The position numbers were made by a program, and so were the translations under genes. From NCBI RefSeq assembly GCF_000718555.1, contig NZ_JOAN01000035.1, positions 1 through 52,703 on the forward strand: DNA of 52,703 nucleotides, read 5' to 3'. This document shows positions 1-8,248 of the stretch, one piece after another; the stretch's first letter is position 1, and every line of letters begins with the position of its first letter. Under the pieces are notes generated by a model. That model searched no databases. It was not told the origin of the DNA and saw only the letters and a list, made by a program, of their open reading frames with translations. This stretch comes from Micromonospora chokoriensis. Its GTDB lineage: Bacteria; Actinomycetota; Actinomycetes; Mycobacteriales; Micromonosporaceae.

Positions 1-349
1 TTACGACCGGTTGGGTGCGGGGATGACTCCGGCGTGCGCGCAGGCGTGCCCGACCGAGTCGATCCAGTACGGGCCCCTCGACGAGCTGCACGAACGGGCT
101 GCCGCCCGGGTCGAGACGCTGCACCATCGGGGGGTCCCAGAGGCGCGCCTCTACGGGCATGACCCGAACGACGGTGTCGGTGGGGACGGGGCGTTCTTCC
201 TGCTGCTCGACGAGCCCGAGGTGTACGGCCTGCCACCGGATCCGGTGGTGACCACCCGGGATCTGCCGGCCATGTGGAAACGCGCCGGCCTCGCCGCCCT
301 GGCCATGGCGGCGGCGACCGTCGCCGCGTTCGTCGGAGGTTCCTCGTGA
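1..349 (+). CDS. 4Fe-4S ferredoxin-type subunit of formate dehydrogenase (3' fragment)
   Basis: The reading frame is open at the left edge, so this is the C-terminal ~115 residues only. A CxxxCP motif (CAQACPTES) is the last cysteine group of a dicluster ferredoxin of the FdnH/HybA type. The C-terminus ends in one hydrophobic stretch (about 20 residues rich in Ala, Val and Leu) that could anchor the subunit at the membrane. Known role of the family: passing electrons from a molybdopterin catalytic subunit to a membrane quinone-reducing subunit. The next gene is NrfD-like and overlaps the stop by 4 bp, then come tRNA-Sec, selA and selB. That context suggests a selenocysteine formate dehydrogenase whose catalytic gene lies off the left edge. 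Another respiratory oxidoreductase remains possible. Confidence 0.8.
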   Translation, partial: YDRLGAGMTPACAQACPTESIQYGPLDELHERAAARVETLHHRGVPEARLYGHDPNDGVGGDGAFFLLLDEPEVYGLPPDPVVTTRDLPAMWKRAGLAALAMAAATVAAFVGGSS

Positions 350-1572
350 CCCCACCCCGCCCAGTGGGCGACCGGTTCCGTCAATTCCGGGAGCGGCTCG
401 CCGCCGAGGGCGGCGACCGACCACCGGTGAGCGACGACCGCCCCAGTACCGCGAGTGGCGCAGCGGCCACGAGCGGTGGCGACCTTCCGAACGACAGGGG
501 CACCGCCGCCAGTAGCCGCCGGGGCGACCTGACGGTGCGGCGGAGCACCGAAGCCGGTGGCCGGCGGGGCAGGCGGCGCGGCGGTGGCGAGGAAGTGCGG
601 GTGCCGGAGGCCGAGTTCACCTCGTACTACGGTCGGCCCATTCTGAAGGCGCCGGTCTGGAAGTGGGACATCGCCGCGTACCTGTTCACCGGCGGGCTGG
701 CCGCCGGCTCGTCGCTGCTCGCCGCGGGTGGGCAGCTCACCGGGCGGCCCACGCTGCGGCGCGCCGGTCGGGTCACCGCGTTGGCGGCCGTCAGCGCCAG
801 CGCTGTCTTCCTGGTCAAGGACCTGGGCCGGCCGTCGCGGTTCCACCACATGCTCCGGGTCGCCAAACCGACCTCGCCGATGTCGATGGGCACCTGGATC
901 CTCACCGTGTACGGGCCGGCGGCGGGCGTCGCCGCGATCGCCGAGGCCGCGAAGGTGCTGCCCCGCCACGGTCTGCTCGGGCTGGCCCGGAGGGCGTTAC
1001 CGCCGATCGGGCACGCCGCTGGGCTGCTCGCCGCCGGCACCGCGCCAGCGCTGGCCACGTACACCGGGGTGTTGCTGGCCGACACGGCGGTGCCGTCGTG
1101 GCATGAGGCGTACCCCGAGTTGCCGGTGATCTTCGCGGGCAGCGCGCTGGCCAGCGGCGCCGGCGTGGGTCTGCTCGCCGCGCCGCCGGCCCAGGCCGGG
1201 CCGGCCCGCCGGATGGCGGTGGCCGGCGCGGCCCTGGAGCTCTACGGCGCGCATCGGGTGGAGACCCGCCTCGGTCTGCTCAGCGAGCCCTACCGGTTGG
1301 GCCGGCCGGGTCGGTTGCTGCGTGCCGGGCGGTTGCTGACCGCCGGTGGGGTGGCGGGCGCTCTGCTGGGCCGACGCAGCCGGGTGGTCGGTGCGCTCTC
1401 CGGTGCCGCGCTGTTGGCCGCGTCGGTGCTGACCCGGTTCGGCATCTTCTACGGCGGCGTCGCCTCGGCCCGTGATCCCCGGTACACGGTGGTGCCGCAA
1501 CGCGAACGGGTCGAAGCGCGGCGAAGCGCCATGGATCTTCCATCTGCTCGGGCGGACCTGCCCGCAGTGTGA
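346..1572 (+). CDS. NrfD-like polysulfide reductase/formate dehydrogenase membrane subunit
   Basis: About 408 aa. The GTG start overlaps the upstream TGA (GTGA) and has GGAGG five bases ahead, so the two genes are translationally coupled. Residues 1-90 are hydrophilic, basic and low-complexity. From about residue 100 (after APVWKWD) there are eight or so hydrophobic segments typical of NrfD/PsrC quinone-binding subunits, including the conserved DLGRP turn and a C-terminal FGIFYGG helix. Family role: heme-free membrane subunit that exchanges electrons with the quinone pool for an adjacent FeS subunit. The long disordered N-terminus is unusual for the family and could face the cytoplasm. The stop is 13 bp before the tRNA-Sec, so the tRNA may be carried on the same transcript. 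Confidence 0.85.
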   Translation: MTPPRPVGDRFRQFRERLAAEGGDRPPVSDDRPSTASGAAATSGGDLPNDRGTAASSRRGDLTVRRSTEAGGRRGRRRGGGEEVRVPEAEFTSYYGRPILKAPVWKWDIAAYLFTGGLAAGSSLLAAGGQLTGRPTLRRAGRVTALAAVSASAVFLVKDLGRPSRFHHMLRVAKPTSPMSMGTWILTVYGPAAGVAAIAEAAKVLPRHGLLGLARRALPPIGHAAGLLAAGTAPALATYTGVLLADTAVPSWHEAYPELPVIFAGSALASGAGVGLLAAPPAQAGPARRMAVAGAALELYGAHRVETRLGLLSEPYRLGRPGRLLRAGRLLTAGGVAGALLGRRSRVVGALSGAALLAASVLTRFGIFYGGVASARDPRYTVVPQRERVEARRSAMDLPSARADLPAV

Positions 1573-1585
1573 TCGAATGTCCGGT

Positions 1586-1681
1586 GGAGGCGTTCAGGCG
1601 GCTGGTGCCCCTCCCGGTCTTCAAAACCGGAGTGGTCCGGGACCCGGGCCAGGCGGGTTCGATTCCCGTCCGTCTCCGCCA
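1586..1681 (+). tRNA. selC: tRNA-Sec (anticodon UCA)
   Basis: 96 nt with encoded CCA (1679-1681) and discriminator G, as in E. coli selC. The anticodon stem CCGGT/ACCGG (1614-1618 with 1626-1630) encloses the loop CTTCAAA, anticodon TCA at 1621-1623. A very long variable arm (TGGTCC... paired to ...GGGCCA) and a T arm with GCGGG/CCCGT and loop TTCGATT follow. The acceptor is GGAGGCG against CGTCTCC with one G.U; the eighth pair expected of a bacterial tRNA-Sec is T opposite C. The D arm is the same length as in E. coli (20 nt), but I can pair only about 3-4 bp (GGC/GCC) rather than six. Position between the formate dehydrogenase genes and selA makes the call firm despite this. Confidence 0.93.
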
Positions 1682-1704
1682 CACTGCTTGCAGGAGATGA
1701 CGTG

Positions 1705-3009
1705 ATGGGCGACGGCTCGGTGGACCCGCGACGCCGGGTGCCCCGCACCGACACGCTGCTCGCCGATCCGCAGCTGGTCGCGGCCACCGCGACCCTCGGC
1801 CGGGAGCAGGTCAAGGCGGTTGTCACCCGCGCGCAGGAGCGGGCCCGGCGCGGTGAGATCAACCCCGACGAGGTACGCGACGCCGCAGTCGCCGCGTTGC
1901 CCACCCCCGGCCCCCGGGTGGTGCTCAACGCCACCGGCGTCGTGCTGCACACCAACCTGGGTCGGGCGCCGTTGTCACCCGCCGCGGTCGCCGCGGTGGT
2001 GGCCGCCGCCGGCCACACCGACGTCGAGTTGGACCTGGTCACCGGCCGGCGGGCCCGTCGCGGTCGAGGCGCGCTCGACGCGCTGGCCGCCGCCGTGCCC
2101 GACGCGGGCGCCGTGCACGTCGTCAACAACGGCGCTGCCGCGCTGGTGCTGGCCGCCACCGTGTTGGCCGCCGGTCGGGAGATCGTGGTCAGCCGGGGCG
2201 AGCTGGTCGAGATCGGCGACGGTTTCCGCCTACCCGACCTGCTGGAGAGCACCGGGGCTCGGCTGCGGGAGGTGGGCACCACCAACCGCACCACCCTCGC
2301 GGACTACGCCGCCGCGCTCGGCCCGCAGACCGGCTTCGTGCTCAAGGTGCACCCGTCGAACTTCCGGGTCACGGGCTTCACCTCCGCCACCGGCGTACGG
2401 CAACTGGCCACGCTCGGGGTGCCGGTGGTCGCCGACATCGGCTCCGGCCTGCTCAGCGCGGACCCGCTGCTGCCCGACGAACCGGACGCGGCCAGCACCC
2501 TGCGCGCGGGCGCCACCCTGGTCACGGCGAGCGGCGACAAGCTACTCGGTGGTCCGCAGGCGGGGCTGCTGCTGGGCGACGCGGAACTGGTCGACCGGCT
2601 GCGTCGCCACCCGCTGGCCCGGGCGTTGCGGGTGGACAAGCTGACCCTGGCGGCGCTCGCCGCCACCCTGCACCAACCCGACACACCAACCCGCTCGGCG
2701 CTGCACGCCGACCCGGGTGCCCTGCACCGGCGGGTGGAGCGGCTCCGGGACCGGCTCGGCGCGGACGGCCGCAAGGCGGAGGTGGTGCCGGCCGTCGCCG
2801 TGGTCGGCGGGGGCGGGGCCCCCGGCGTGGAGTTGGACTCGTGGGCGCTGAGTCTGCCCGAGCGGTACGCGGCGTCGCTGCGCACCGGAGACCAGCCGGT
2901 CCTCGGCCGGGTGGTGCGGGGGCGACTCCTGCTCGACCTGCGTTGTGTGCCCGCCGACGCCGACGACGCCGTCCTGGCGGCCGTGCTGCGCGTACCCGGG
3001 GACGACTGA
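1705..3009 (+). CDS. selA: L-seryl-tRNA(Sec) selenium transferase
   Basis: 434 aa, normal for SelA. It converts Ser-tRNA(Sec) to Sec-tRNA(Sec) using selenophosphate and PLP. The fold-type I PLP lysine is K279 in SGDKLLGGPQAG. Other family landmarks are LNATGVVLHTNLGR near residue 75, NNGAAA, the SRGELVEIG segment and EVGTTNRT. ATG at 1705 has CAGGAG eight bases upstream; an in-frame GTG at 1702 is an alternative. The gene starts 23 bp after the tRNA-Sec and ends 2 bp before selB, so selC-selA-selB read as one unit. No selenophosphate synthetase (selD) gene is visible in the window. Confidence 0.97.
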   Translation: MGDGSVDPRRRVPRTDTLLADPQLVAATATLGREQVKAVVTRAQERARRGEINPDEVRDAAVAALPTPGPRVVLNATGVVLHTNLGRAPLSPAAVAAVVAAAGHTDVELDLVTGRRARRGRGALDALAAAVPDAGAVHVVNNGAAALVLAATVLAAGREIVVSRGELVEIGDGFRLPDLLESTGARLREVGTTNRTTLADYAAALGPQTGFVLKVHPSNFRVTGFTSATGVRQLATLGVPVVADIGSGLLSADPLLPDEPDAASTLRAGATLVTASGDKLLGGPQAGLLLGDAELVDRLRRHPLARALRVDKLTLAALAATLHQPDTPTRSALHADPGALHRRVERLRDRLGADGRKAEVVPAVAVVGGGGAPGVELDSWALSLPERYAASLRTGDQPVLGRVVRGRLLLDLRCVPADADDAVLAAVLRVPGDD

Positions 3010-3011
3010 GC

Positions 3012-4781
3012 GTGTTCGTCGTCGCGACCGCCGGGCACGTCGACCACGGCAAGTCGACACTGGTCCGGGCGCTGACCGGGATGGAACCCGACCGGTGGGC
3101 CGAGGAACGCCGCCGGGGGATGACCATCGACCTGGGGTTCGCCTGGACCACGCTGCCGTCCGGCGGCACTGTCGCCTTCGTCGACGTGCCCGGGCACGAG
3201 CGGTTCGTGCCGAACATGCTCGCCGGGGTCGGCCCGGTGCCGGCAGCGTTGATCGTGGTGGCCGCCGACGAGGGCTGGATGCCGCAGTCCGCCGAGCACC
3301 TGGCCGCACTGGACGCGCTGGGTGTCGCGTACGGCCTGCTGGCGGTGACCCGCGCGGACCTGGCCGATCCGCGGCCGGCGATGGCCCGTGCTCGCGCCGA
3401 GATCGCCGCGACCAGCCTCGGCGCGGTGCCGGCGGTGCCGGTCAGTGGCCTCACCGGCGCCGGCCTGCCGCAGCTGCGGGCCGCCCTGGATCGGCTCGCC
3501 GCCCGGGTGCCCGCCCCGGTCGTGGACGACCCGGTCCGGCTCTGGGTCGACCGCAGCTTCACTGTGCGGGGCAGTGGCACCGTCGTCACCGGCACTCTCG
3601 GCGCGGGCCGGCTGCGGGTGGGCGACGAGTTGGAGCTGGCCGGCACCGACGAACCGGTCCGGGTCCGGGGCCTGCACTGCCTGGGCGAGGCCCGGCCGGA
3701 GGCGGCGGCGGTCGCCCGGGTGGCGGTCAACCTGCGCGGTACGCCCCGTGACCGGCTCGGCCGGGGCGACGCGCTGCTCACCCCGGGCCGGTTTCACCAC
3801 ACCGACCTCGTCGACGTTCGGCTCGCTGGCGACCCGGCCGCCGACCTGCCGGCCACCCTCACCCTGCATGTCGGTTCGGCGGCGGTGCCGGTACGGGTGC
3901 GTCCGCTCGGCCCGGACACGGTCCGGCTGCGGCTGGCCCGCCCGCTGCCGTTGCTGGTGGGCGACCGGGCGCTGCTGCGGGACCCGGGCCGCCACCACGT
4001 CAGCGGCGGGGTGCGGGTGCTGGACGTGGCACCCCCACCGCTCGCCCGACGGGGTGCGGCTGCCGCCCGCGCGCAGGTCCTCGCCGCGCTCGACGGTCGA
4101 CCGGACCTGGCGGGGGAGCTGCGCCGCCGCCGGCTGATCCGGGCCGGTGCGTTGATTCGGATGGGCGTGCCGGTGCACGACGGGCCGGCGTACGCCGAGC
4201 CGGTGGCCGGTGACTGGCTGGCCGACCCCGCGCACTGGCGGCGGCTTCGCGACCAGGTGACCGAGGAGGTCGCCCGGCACGCGCGGGAGCACCCGTTGGA
4301 GCCCGGGATGCCGGTGGACGCGTTGCGCCAACGCCTCGCCCTACCCGACCGGGTGCTGGTCGAGGCGCTGGTCCGACCGCCGCTGCGGATCCACGCCGGT
4401 AGGGTCGGTGCGGCCGGCGCGGACGCGCTGCCCGAGGCGGTGGCCCGGGCCGTGCAGCGGGTCCGCGTCGAGTACGGCGACCGGCCGTTTCGTGCCCCCG
4501 AAGCCGACCGCCTCGTCGACCTCGGTCTGGGCCCCCGGGAGATCGGCGCCGCGGTGCGTGCCGGCGCCCTGCTGCGGTTGGCCGACAACGTGGTGTTGCT
4601 GCCCGACGCGCTCGACGACGCGGTGCGGGTGTTGGCCGGGCTGCCGCAGCCGTTCACCCTGTCGGCGGCCCGGCAGGCGTTGGACACCACCCGCCGGGTG
4701 GCGGTGCCCCTGCTGGAGTTGCTGGACCGGCGCGGCGCGACCCGACGGCTGCCCGACGACGCCCGGATCGTCGTGTCCTGA
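3012..4781 (+). CDS. selB: Selenocysteine-specific translation elongation factor SelB
   Basis: 589 aa from GTG 3012, which gives the expected N-terminus with P-loop GHVDHGKS at residues 8-15. Further G motifs: RGMTIDLGF (switch I), DVPGHERF (G3), and TRAD in place of NKxD, matching the TKAD variant of E. coli SelB. Domains II-III follow, then C-terminal winged-helix repeats (about residues 390-589) that in SelB bind the SECIS hairpin of selenoprotein mRNAs. It delivers Sec-tRNA(Sec) to in-frame UGA codons. It starts 2 bp after the selA stop, so expression is coupled. SelB presence implies at least one selenoprotein, most likely the formate dehydrogenase catalytic subunit upstream. Confidence 0.96.
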   Translation: MFVVATAGHVDHGKSTLVRALTGMEPDRWAEERRRGMTIDLGFAWTTLPSGGTVAFVDVPGHERFVPNMLAGVGPVPAALIVVAADEGWMPQSAEHLAALDALGVAYGLLAVTRADLADPRPAMARARAEIAATSLGAVPAVPVSGLTGAGLPQLRAALDRLAARVPAPVVDDPVRLWVDRSFTVRGSGTVVTGTLGAGRLRVGDELELAGTDEPVRVRGLHCLGEARPEAAAVARVAVNLRGTPRDRLGRGDALLTPGRFHHTDLVDVRLAGDPAADLPATLTLHVGSAAVPVRVRPLGPDTVRLRLARPLPLLVGDRALLRDPGRHHVSGGVRVLDVAPPPLARRGAAAARAQVLAALDGRPDLAGELRRRRLIRAGALIRMGVPVHDGPAYAEPVAGDWLADPAHWRRLRDQVTEEVARHAREHPLEPGMPVDALRQRLALPDRVLVEALVRPPLRIHAGRVGAAGADALPEAVARAVQRVRVEYGDRPFRAPEADRLVDLGLGPREIGAAVRAGALLRLADNVVLLPDALDDAVRVLAGLPQPFTLSAARQALDTTRRVAVPLLELLDRRGATRRLPDDARIVVS

Positions 4782-4835
4782 GAGCGCAAGCCCTCCGGGG
4801 CTGACAGGGTGGCGTCGGGATGCGACGGTGGGCTG

Positions 4836-5585
4836 ATGGTCGAGGTGATGGCGTCCCGGTCGCGGCCGTTGGGCGGCCGGTGGCGGGAGGTCGTCCCGGC
4901 GGCGCTGCGCTGGGGACTGCCGCTGCTCTGGGTGCTGTGGGTGCCGCTGGCGTGGTGGGTGGAGCCGCGCGAGTCGACCGAGGCCCAGCTCGACCGCGAT
5001 CTCGCGACTGGGCAGGTGGTGGCCTTCCAGCGGGCGTCCGGCTGGGCCGACGACGGTGCGTACTGGGGCAGCCGGCCTCGGCCGCAGTATGCGACGAACG
5101 GCGGGATGCTCGTCTGGACCGTGTCGAACGGCCAGAGCCGGTACATCTTCGGCGCACAGCCCGCCTCGGAGTCGTACCTCGCCGCGCCAGACCCGTCGGC
5201 GGGCGCCGAGCCGAGCTGGCGGGACGCCCAGCTCACCGCTATTTCCGGCGCGGGGCCCGCGGACGGTGGCCTCGCGCACCGGATCGGGAACGTCGCGGCT
5301 CTGCTCGCTGGCGTGCTGACCGTGCTCTGGCTGGGCCGGTTGATCGGCGGTGCGCCGCCGCTGGTCGGCACCCGGTGGTTCTGGTTCTGGGTCGGGCTCC
5401 TGCCGTTCGGGGTGGGTGTGCTGGCCTGGACCTACCGGGAGCTGTGGAGACCGCCGCCGGTGCCGGTGCTCGGCCGTGGCTCGGGATGGCGTGGTCTCGG
5501 CTGGCTGATCCTCGCCGCAGTCGGGATCAGCCTCCTGGTGTCCGTTGCCCGCATCGTGTTCGGAACGACGGTGGTGCCGGGCTGA
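4836..5585 (+). CDS. Hypothetical multi-pass membrane protein
   Basis: About 249 aa from ATG 4836; GTG 4809 and ATG 4848 are also in frame and no ribosome binding site decides between them. One N-terminal hydrophobic segment (WGLPLLWVLWVPLAWW) is followed by a soluble, presumably extracytoplasmic segment of about 110 residues and then three more hydrophobic segments near the C-terminus. No catalytic motif is apparent. It lies 54 bp after selB in the same direction, but no role in selenium metabolism can be inferred. Treated as a conserved-type hypothetical on coding character alone. Confidence 0.7.
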   Translation: MVEVMASRSRPLGGRWREVVPAALRWGLPLLWVLWVPLAWWVEPRESTEAQLDRDLATGQVVAFQRASGWADDGAYWGSRPRPQYATNGGMLVWTVSNGQSRYIFGAQPASESYLAAPDPSAGAEPSWRDAQLTAISGAGPADGGLAHRIGNVAALLAGVLTVLWLGRLIGGAPPLVGTRWFWFWVGLLPFGVGVLAWTYRELWRPPPVPVLGRGSGWRGLGWLILAAVGISLLVSVARIVFGTTVVPG

Positions 5586-5643
5586 GCCGCCGGTGCTGGG
5601 CCAACCGGCCCCCCGGCCGGCGGTGGTCACCTACGGTGACGCC

Positions 5644-5841
5644 ATGGACCCTTCGGCGGTCTGGCGGGACCGGCAGCACAAGTGGCGGATAGAGGCGTAC
5701 CGCGCGCCGGACCTGCGTTTCGCCATCTACGCCACCAACGGCCCGACCGAGTCGGTGCCGCTGTGGTTGTTCGGGATGTCGGCGCTGGCCCGCTGGTTGA
5801 TGACCCACTCCATCTCGCTGGACGACCTGGAGGTCGACTGA
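5644..5841 (+). CDS. Small hypothetical protein (65 aa)
   Basis: ATG 5644 gives a 65-aa soluble protein rich in Trp, Arg and Asp that ends in an acidic tail (SLDDLEVD). The codon pattern is coding-like with G/C third positions. A longer frame beginning at 5545 would overlap the upstream gene and reads as proline/arginine noise, so the later start is preferred. Nothing identifies a function. It sits 58 bp after the membrane protein gene and 80 bp before the CorC-HlyC gene. Confidence 0.6.
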   Translation: MDPSAVWRDRQHKWRIEAYRAPDLRFAIYATNGPTESVPLWLFGMSALARWLMTHSISLDDLEVD

Positions 5842-5921
5842 GCGGTGGCGCGGGCGCAAACCGAACCCGCGGTGCGCCCCGCTGCGGTTGAGTGACCTGA
5901 GGCGGCGGACGGGGGTACGCG

Positions 5922-7199
5922 ATGGGCGGTCAGCTCGGGCAGTTGGCGCTGGTGGCCGTGCTGGTGCTGGTCAACGCCGCGCTCTCCGGCAGTGAGATGG
6001 CGTTGGTGACGCTGCGCGAGGGGCAGTTGCGGCGGTTGGGCCGGCGTAGCCGCGCCGGCGACCGGTTGGTGCAGCTGTCGCGTGATCCGAACCGTTACCT
6101 GGCGACGATTCAGCTCGGCATCACCCTGGCGGGGTTTCTCGCCTCGGCGGCGGCTGCGGTGTCGTTGGCCTCTCCGCTGGTCGGCCCGTTGGGTTTCCTC
6201 GGCGGGGCGGCGCGTCCCGCCGCGGTGCTGCTGGTGACCGTGCTGCTGACGTTCGTCACGCTGGTGTTCGGGGAGTTGGCCCCGAAGCGGCTGGCCATGC
6301 AGCGGGCCGAGCGGTGGGCGTTGCTCAGCGCCGCCCCGCTGGATCTGCTGGCCCGGGTGTCCCGGCCGGCGGTGTGGCTGCTCAGCCGGGCCACCGACGC
6401 GGTCGTGCGGCTCGCCGGCGGTGACCCGCAGGCCAACCGGGAGGAGATGACCGAGGAGGAGTTGCGGGAGATGCTGGCCAGCCAGCGTGGCCTGTCGGCC
6501 CAGCAGCGGGAGATCCTGACCGGCGCGTTCGACATCGCCGGCCGGACGCTGCGGGAGATCCTGGTGGCCCGGCGGGAGGTGACGACGTTGCCGGCCAGTC
6601 TGAGCGCCGACGAGGGAGTTCGGCGGCTCGCCGCCGCCGGGCGGTCCCGCGCTCCGGTGACCGGTCCCGGTGGCTTGGACGAGGTGCTCGGCGTGGTGCA
6701 CATCCGCGACCTGGTGCGGGCCGGGACCGCCCCGGTGGGCGAGCGGGTTCGCGCACCGCTGCTGCTGCCGGTGACCCTGCTGGTCGCCGACGCGATGCGT
6801 CAGCTGCGCCAGGAGCATCAGCAACTGGCCCTGGTCGTCGACGAGCACGGGGGCATCGACGGGATGGTGACCATGGAGGATCTGCTGGCCGAGGTCGTCG
6901 GCGAGCTGTACGACGAGACCGACCGCGACGTGCGCGGGGTCGTTCGGGAAGCGGACGGGTCCCTGCTGGTGCCCGGTGACTTTCCGCTGCACGACCTGCC
7001 CGACCTGGGGGTGCGGTTGAGCTTCCCGTTGTCCCGGGACTACACGACGGTGGCGGGTCTGGTGCTGGCCCGGCTACGGCACCTGCCGGAGGGCCCGGGT
7101 GAGACCGTGCGTCTGCCCGGGTTGACCCTGCAGGTGGTGGAGGTCGCCGACCGGGCGGTGCGCCGGGTGCGGCTCTGTGGGTTCGTGGCCGAGCGCTGA
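5922..7199 (+). CDS. Hemolysin/CNNM-type membrane protein (DUF21-CBS-CorC_HlyC)
   Basis: 425 aa. Residues 1 to about 190 form the DUF21/CNNM transmembrane domain with several helices (LVAVLVLVNAALSGSEMAL; LLVTVLLTFVTLVFGELAPKRLA). Two CBS-like segments follow (SRAPVTGP...HIRDLV and ALVVDEHGGIDGMVTMEDLLAEVVGE), then a C-terminal CorC/HlyC domain (about 340-425). The family is linked to magnesium and cobalt homeostasis or ion efflux; older names call it hemolysin C. Full length, with no missing region. ATG 5922 directly precedes the first helix. The specific ion cannot be read from sequence. Confidence 0.88.
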   Translation: MGGQLGQLALVAVLVLVNAALSGSEMALVTLREGQLRRLGRRSRAGDRLVQLSRDPNRYLATIQLGITLAGFLASAAAAVSLASPLVGPLGFLGGAARPAAVLLVTVLLTFVTLVFGELAPKRLAMQRAERWALLSAAPLDLLARVSRPAVWLLSRATDAVVRLAGGDPQANREEMTEEELREMLASQRGLSAQQREILTGAFDIAGRTLREILVARREVTTLPASLSADEGVRRLAAAGRSRAPVTGPGGLDEVLGVVHIRDLVRAGTAPVGERVRAPLLLPVTLLVADAMRQLRQEHQQLALVVDEHGGIDGMVTMEDLLAEVVGELYDETDRDVRGVVREADGSLLVPGDFPLHDLPDLGVRLSFPLSRDYTTVAGLVLARLRHLPEGPGETVRLPGLTLQVVEVADRAVRRVRLCGFVAER

Positions 7200-7273
7200 G
7201 GAGGTCGCCCGGAAGGGTGACAAAATGCCTAAATCGATCCCCGGGCGGACTCGCCCCGCCTACGGTGCCAGAC

Positions 7274-7459
7274 GTGAAGGACCGAGGGTTTCGTACGTTC
7301 GTCACGGTGCTGGCCGGCCTCGCGGTGATCTACTTCGGCAGTGCCGGCCGCAGCCCCGAGGAGGGCCGTGGCATCTCCGGCGGGGTGGTGGTCCTCGCGC
7401 TGCTCGCCGCGCTGCTGGTCTGGCACCTGACCCGTCCGGGGGACAAGACGGTCAAGTGA
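7274..7459 (+). CDS. Small membrane protein (61 aa)
   Basis: GTG 7274 starts a 61-aa protein with two hydrophobic segments (FVTVLAGLAVIYFG and GGVVVLALLAALLVWHL) and a short basic, hydrophilic tail. A longer reading from 7217 adds a proline-rich stretch and is less likely. It follows the CorC-HlyC gene by 74 bp and converges with the HhH gene, whose stop is 5 bp away. Function unknown. Confidence 0.6.
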   Translation: MKDRGFRTFVTVLAGLAVIYFGSAGRSPEEGRGISGGVVVLALLAALLVWHLTRPGDKTVK

Positions 7460-7464
7460 GCGCC

Positions 7465-8115
7465 TCAGCGGGCGGCGACGCGGGTGACCTCACCGGCGGA
7501 CTCCTCACCCAACGCCACACGCACCAGCGCTGAGGCGAGCCGGCCGAAGTCCGGTTCGTCGACGAGACCGGCGAGGCGGTCCGGAGAGCCCGGCAGACCC
7601 AGCCGCTTCGCCCCGGCCAGGGCCCGACGGTCGGCGTACGGGCGCAGATCCGCCCAGACCGACTGCGCCTCGCGCAGGTAGATGTCCGCCCCGGTGGGGC
7701 CGATGCCGGGGAACTCGGTGAGCCGTCGCCGCAGCCCGGCGAGGTCGCCTGGAGCCTCCCGGTGCAGTCGCCGCAGGTCTCCGTGCCAGCGATCCAGACA
7801 GAGTCGGGCGCCGGTGCCGAGCATGGTGGCGGTCCGCTCGTCGTAGCGGCGGTAGTGGCCCCGGCCCAGCGCGTCGACGCGGTCCTGCCAACTGGCCGCC
7901 TCCATCGCCTGCGGCGTGCGGTAGCCCGCGGCGAACAGCTCCCGCGCGGCGTCCACCGCCACGCACGCCCGGATCCGGGTGCTCAACAGGGTGGTCAGCA
8001 CCAGCAACTGGTACAGCGGCCCGGGCCGGTCGGAGAGCCGGATCCCGGCCTCCTCGGCGTAGGTGCGGCCACGCCGGTCGAGGAGGACCCGCACCACCGT
8101 TCGATCATTGCCCAC
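7465..8115 (-). CDS. HhH-GPD superfamily protein (endonuclease III-like, atypical active site)
   Basis: 216 aa from GTG 8115. An all-helical protein with a helix-hairpin-helix segment LTEFPGIGPTGADIYL about 155 residues in, followed by the region holding an Asp (PYADRRAL) that aligns with the catalytic-Asp helix of endonuclease III/MutY enzymes. Family role: base-excision DNA glycosylase. The lysine of bifunctional enzymes (GVGRKTA in Nth) is absent here, the position reading GIGPTGA, and no C-terminal four-cysteine FeS loop is present. A monofunctional glycosylase or a non-enzymatic DNA-binding role is therefore more likely. Divergent from the small gene at 8249. Confidence 0.7.
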   Translation of the reverse strand: MGNDRTVVRVLLDRRGRTYAEEAGIRLSDRPGPLYQLLVLTTLLSTRIRACVAVDAARELFAAGYRTPQAMEAASWQDRVDALGRGHYRRYDERTATMLGTGARLCLDRWHGDLRRLHREAPGDLAGLRRRLTEFPGIGPTGADIYLREAQSVWADLRPYADRRALAGAKRLGLPGSPDRLAGLVDEPDFGRLASALVRVALGEESAGEVTRVAAR

Positions 8116-8248
8116 ACCGACCGGGTACCCACTTGCGGACCCGCTAGCCGTCGCACCGGTGCCCGTGGCCGGAATGCGACAGGTGCGGGCGGGTATGCCG
8201 GCGGTGGAGGCGGTCGATGCCGCCTGCCGAATCGGAGGGAGACACCCC

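Noticed and set aside
2304..4331. 675-codon open frame opposite selA/selB
   Set aside because: Antisense to two certain genes; composition (Arg, Ser, Pro) is that of a shadow frame.
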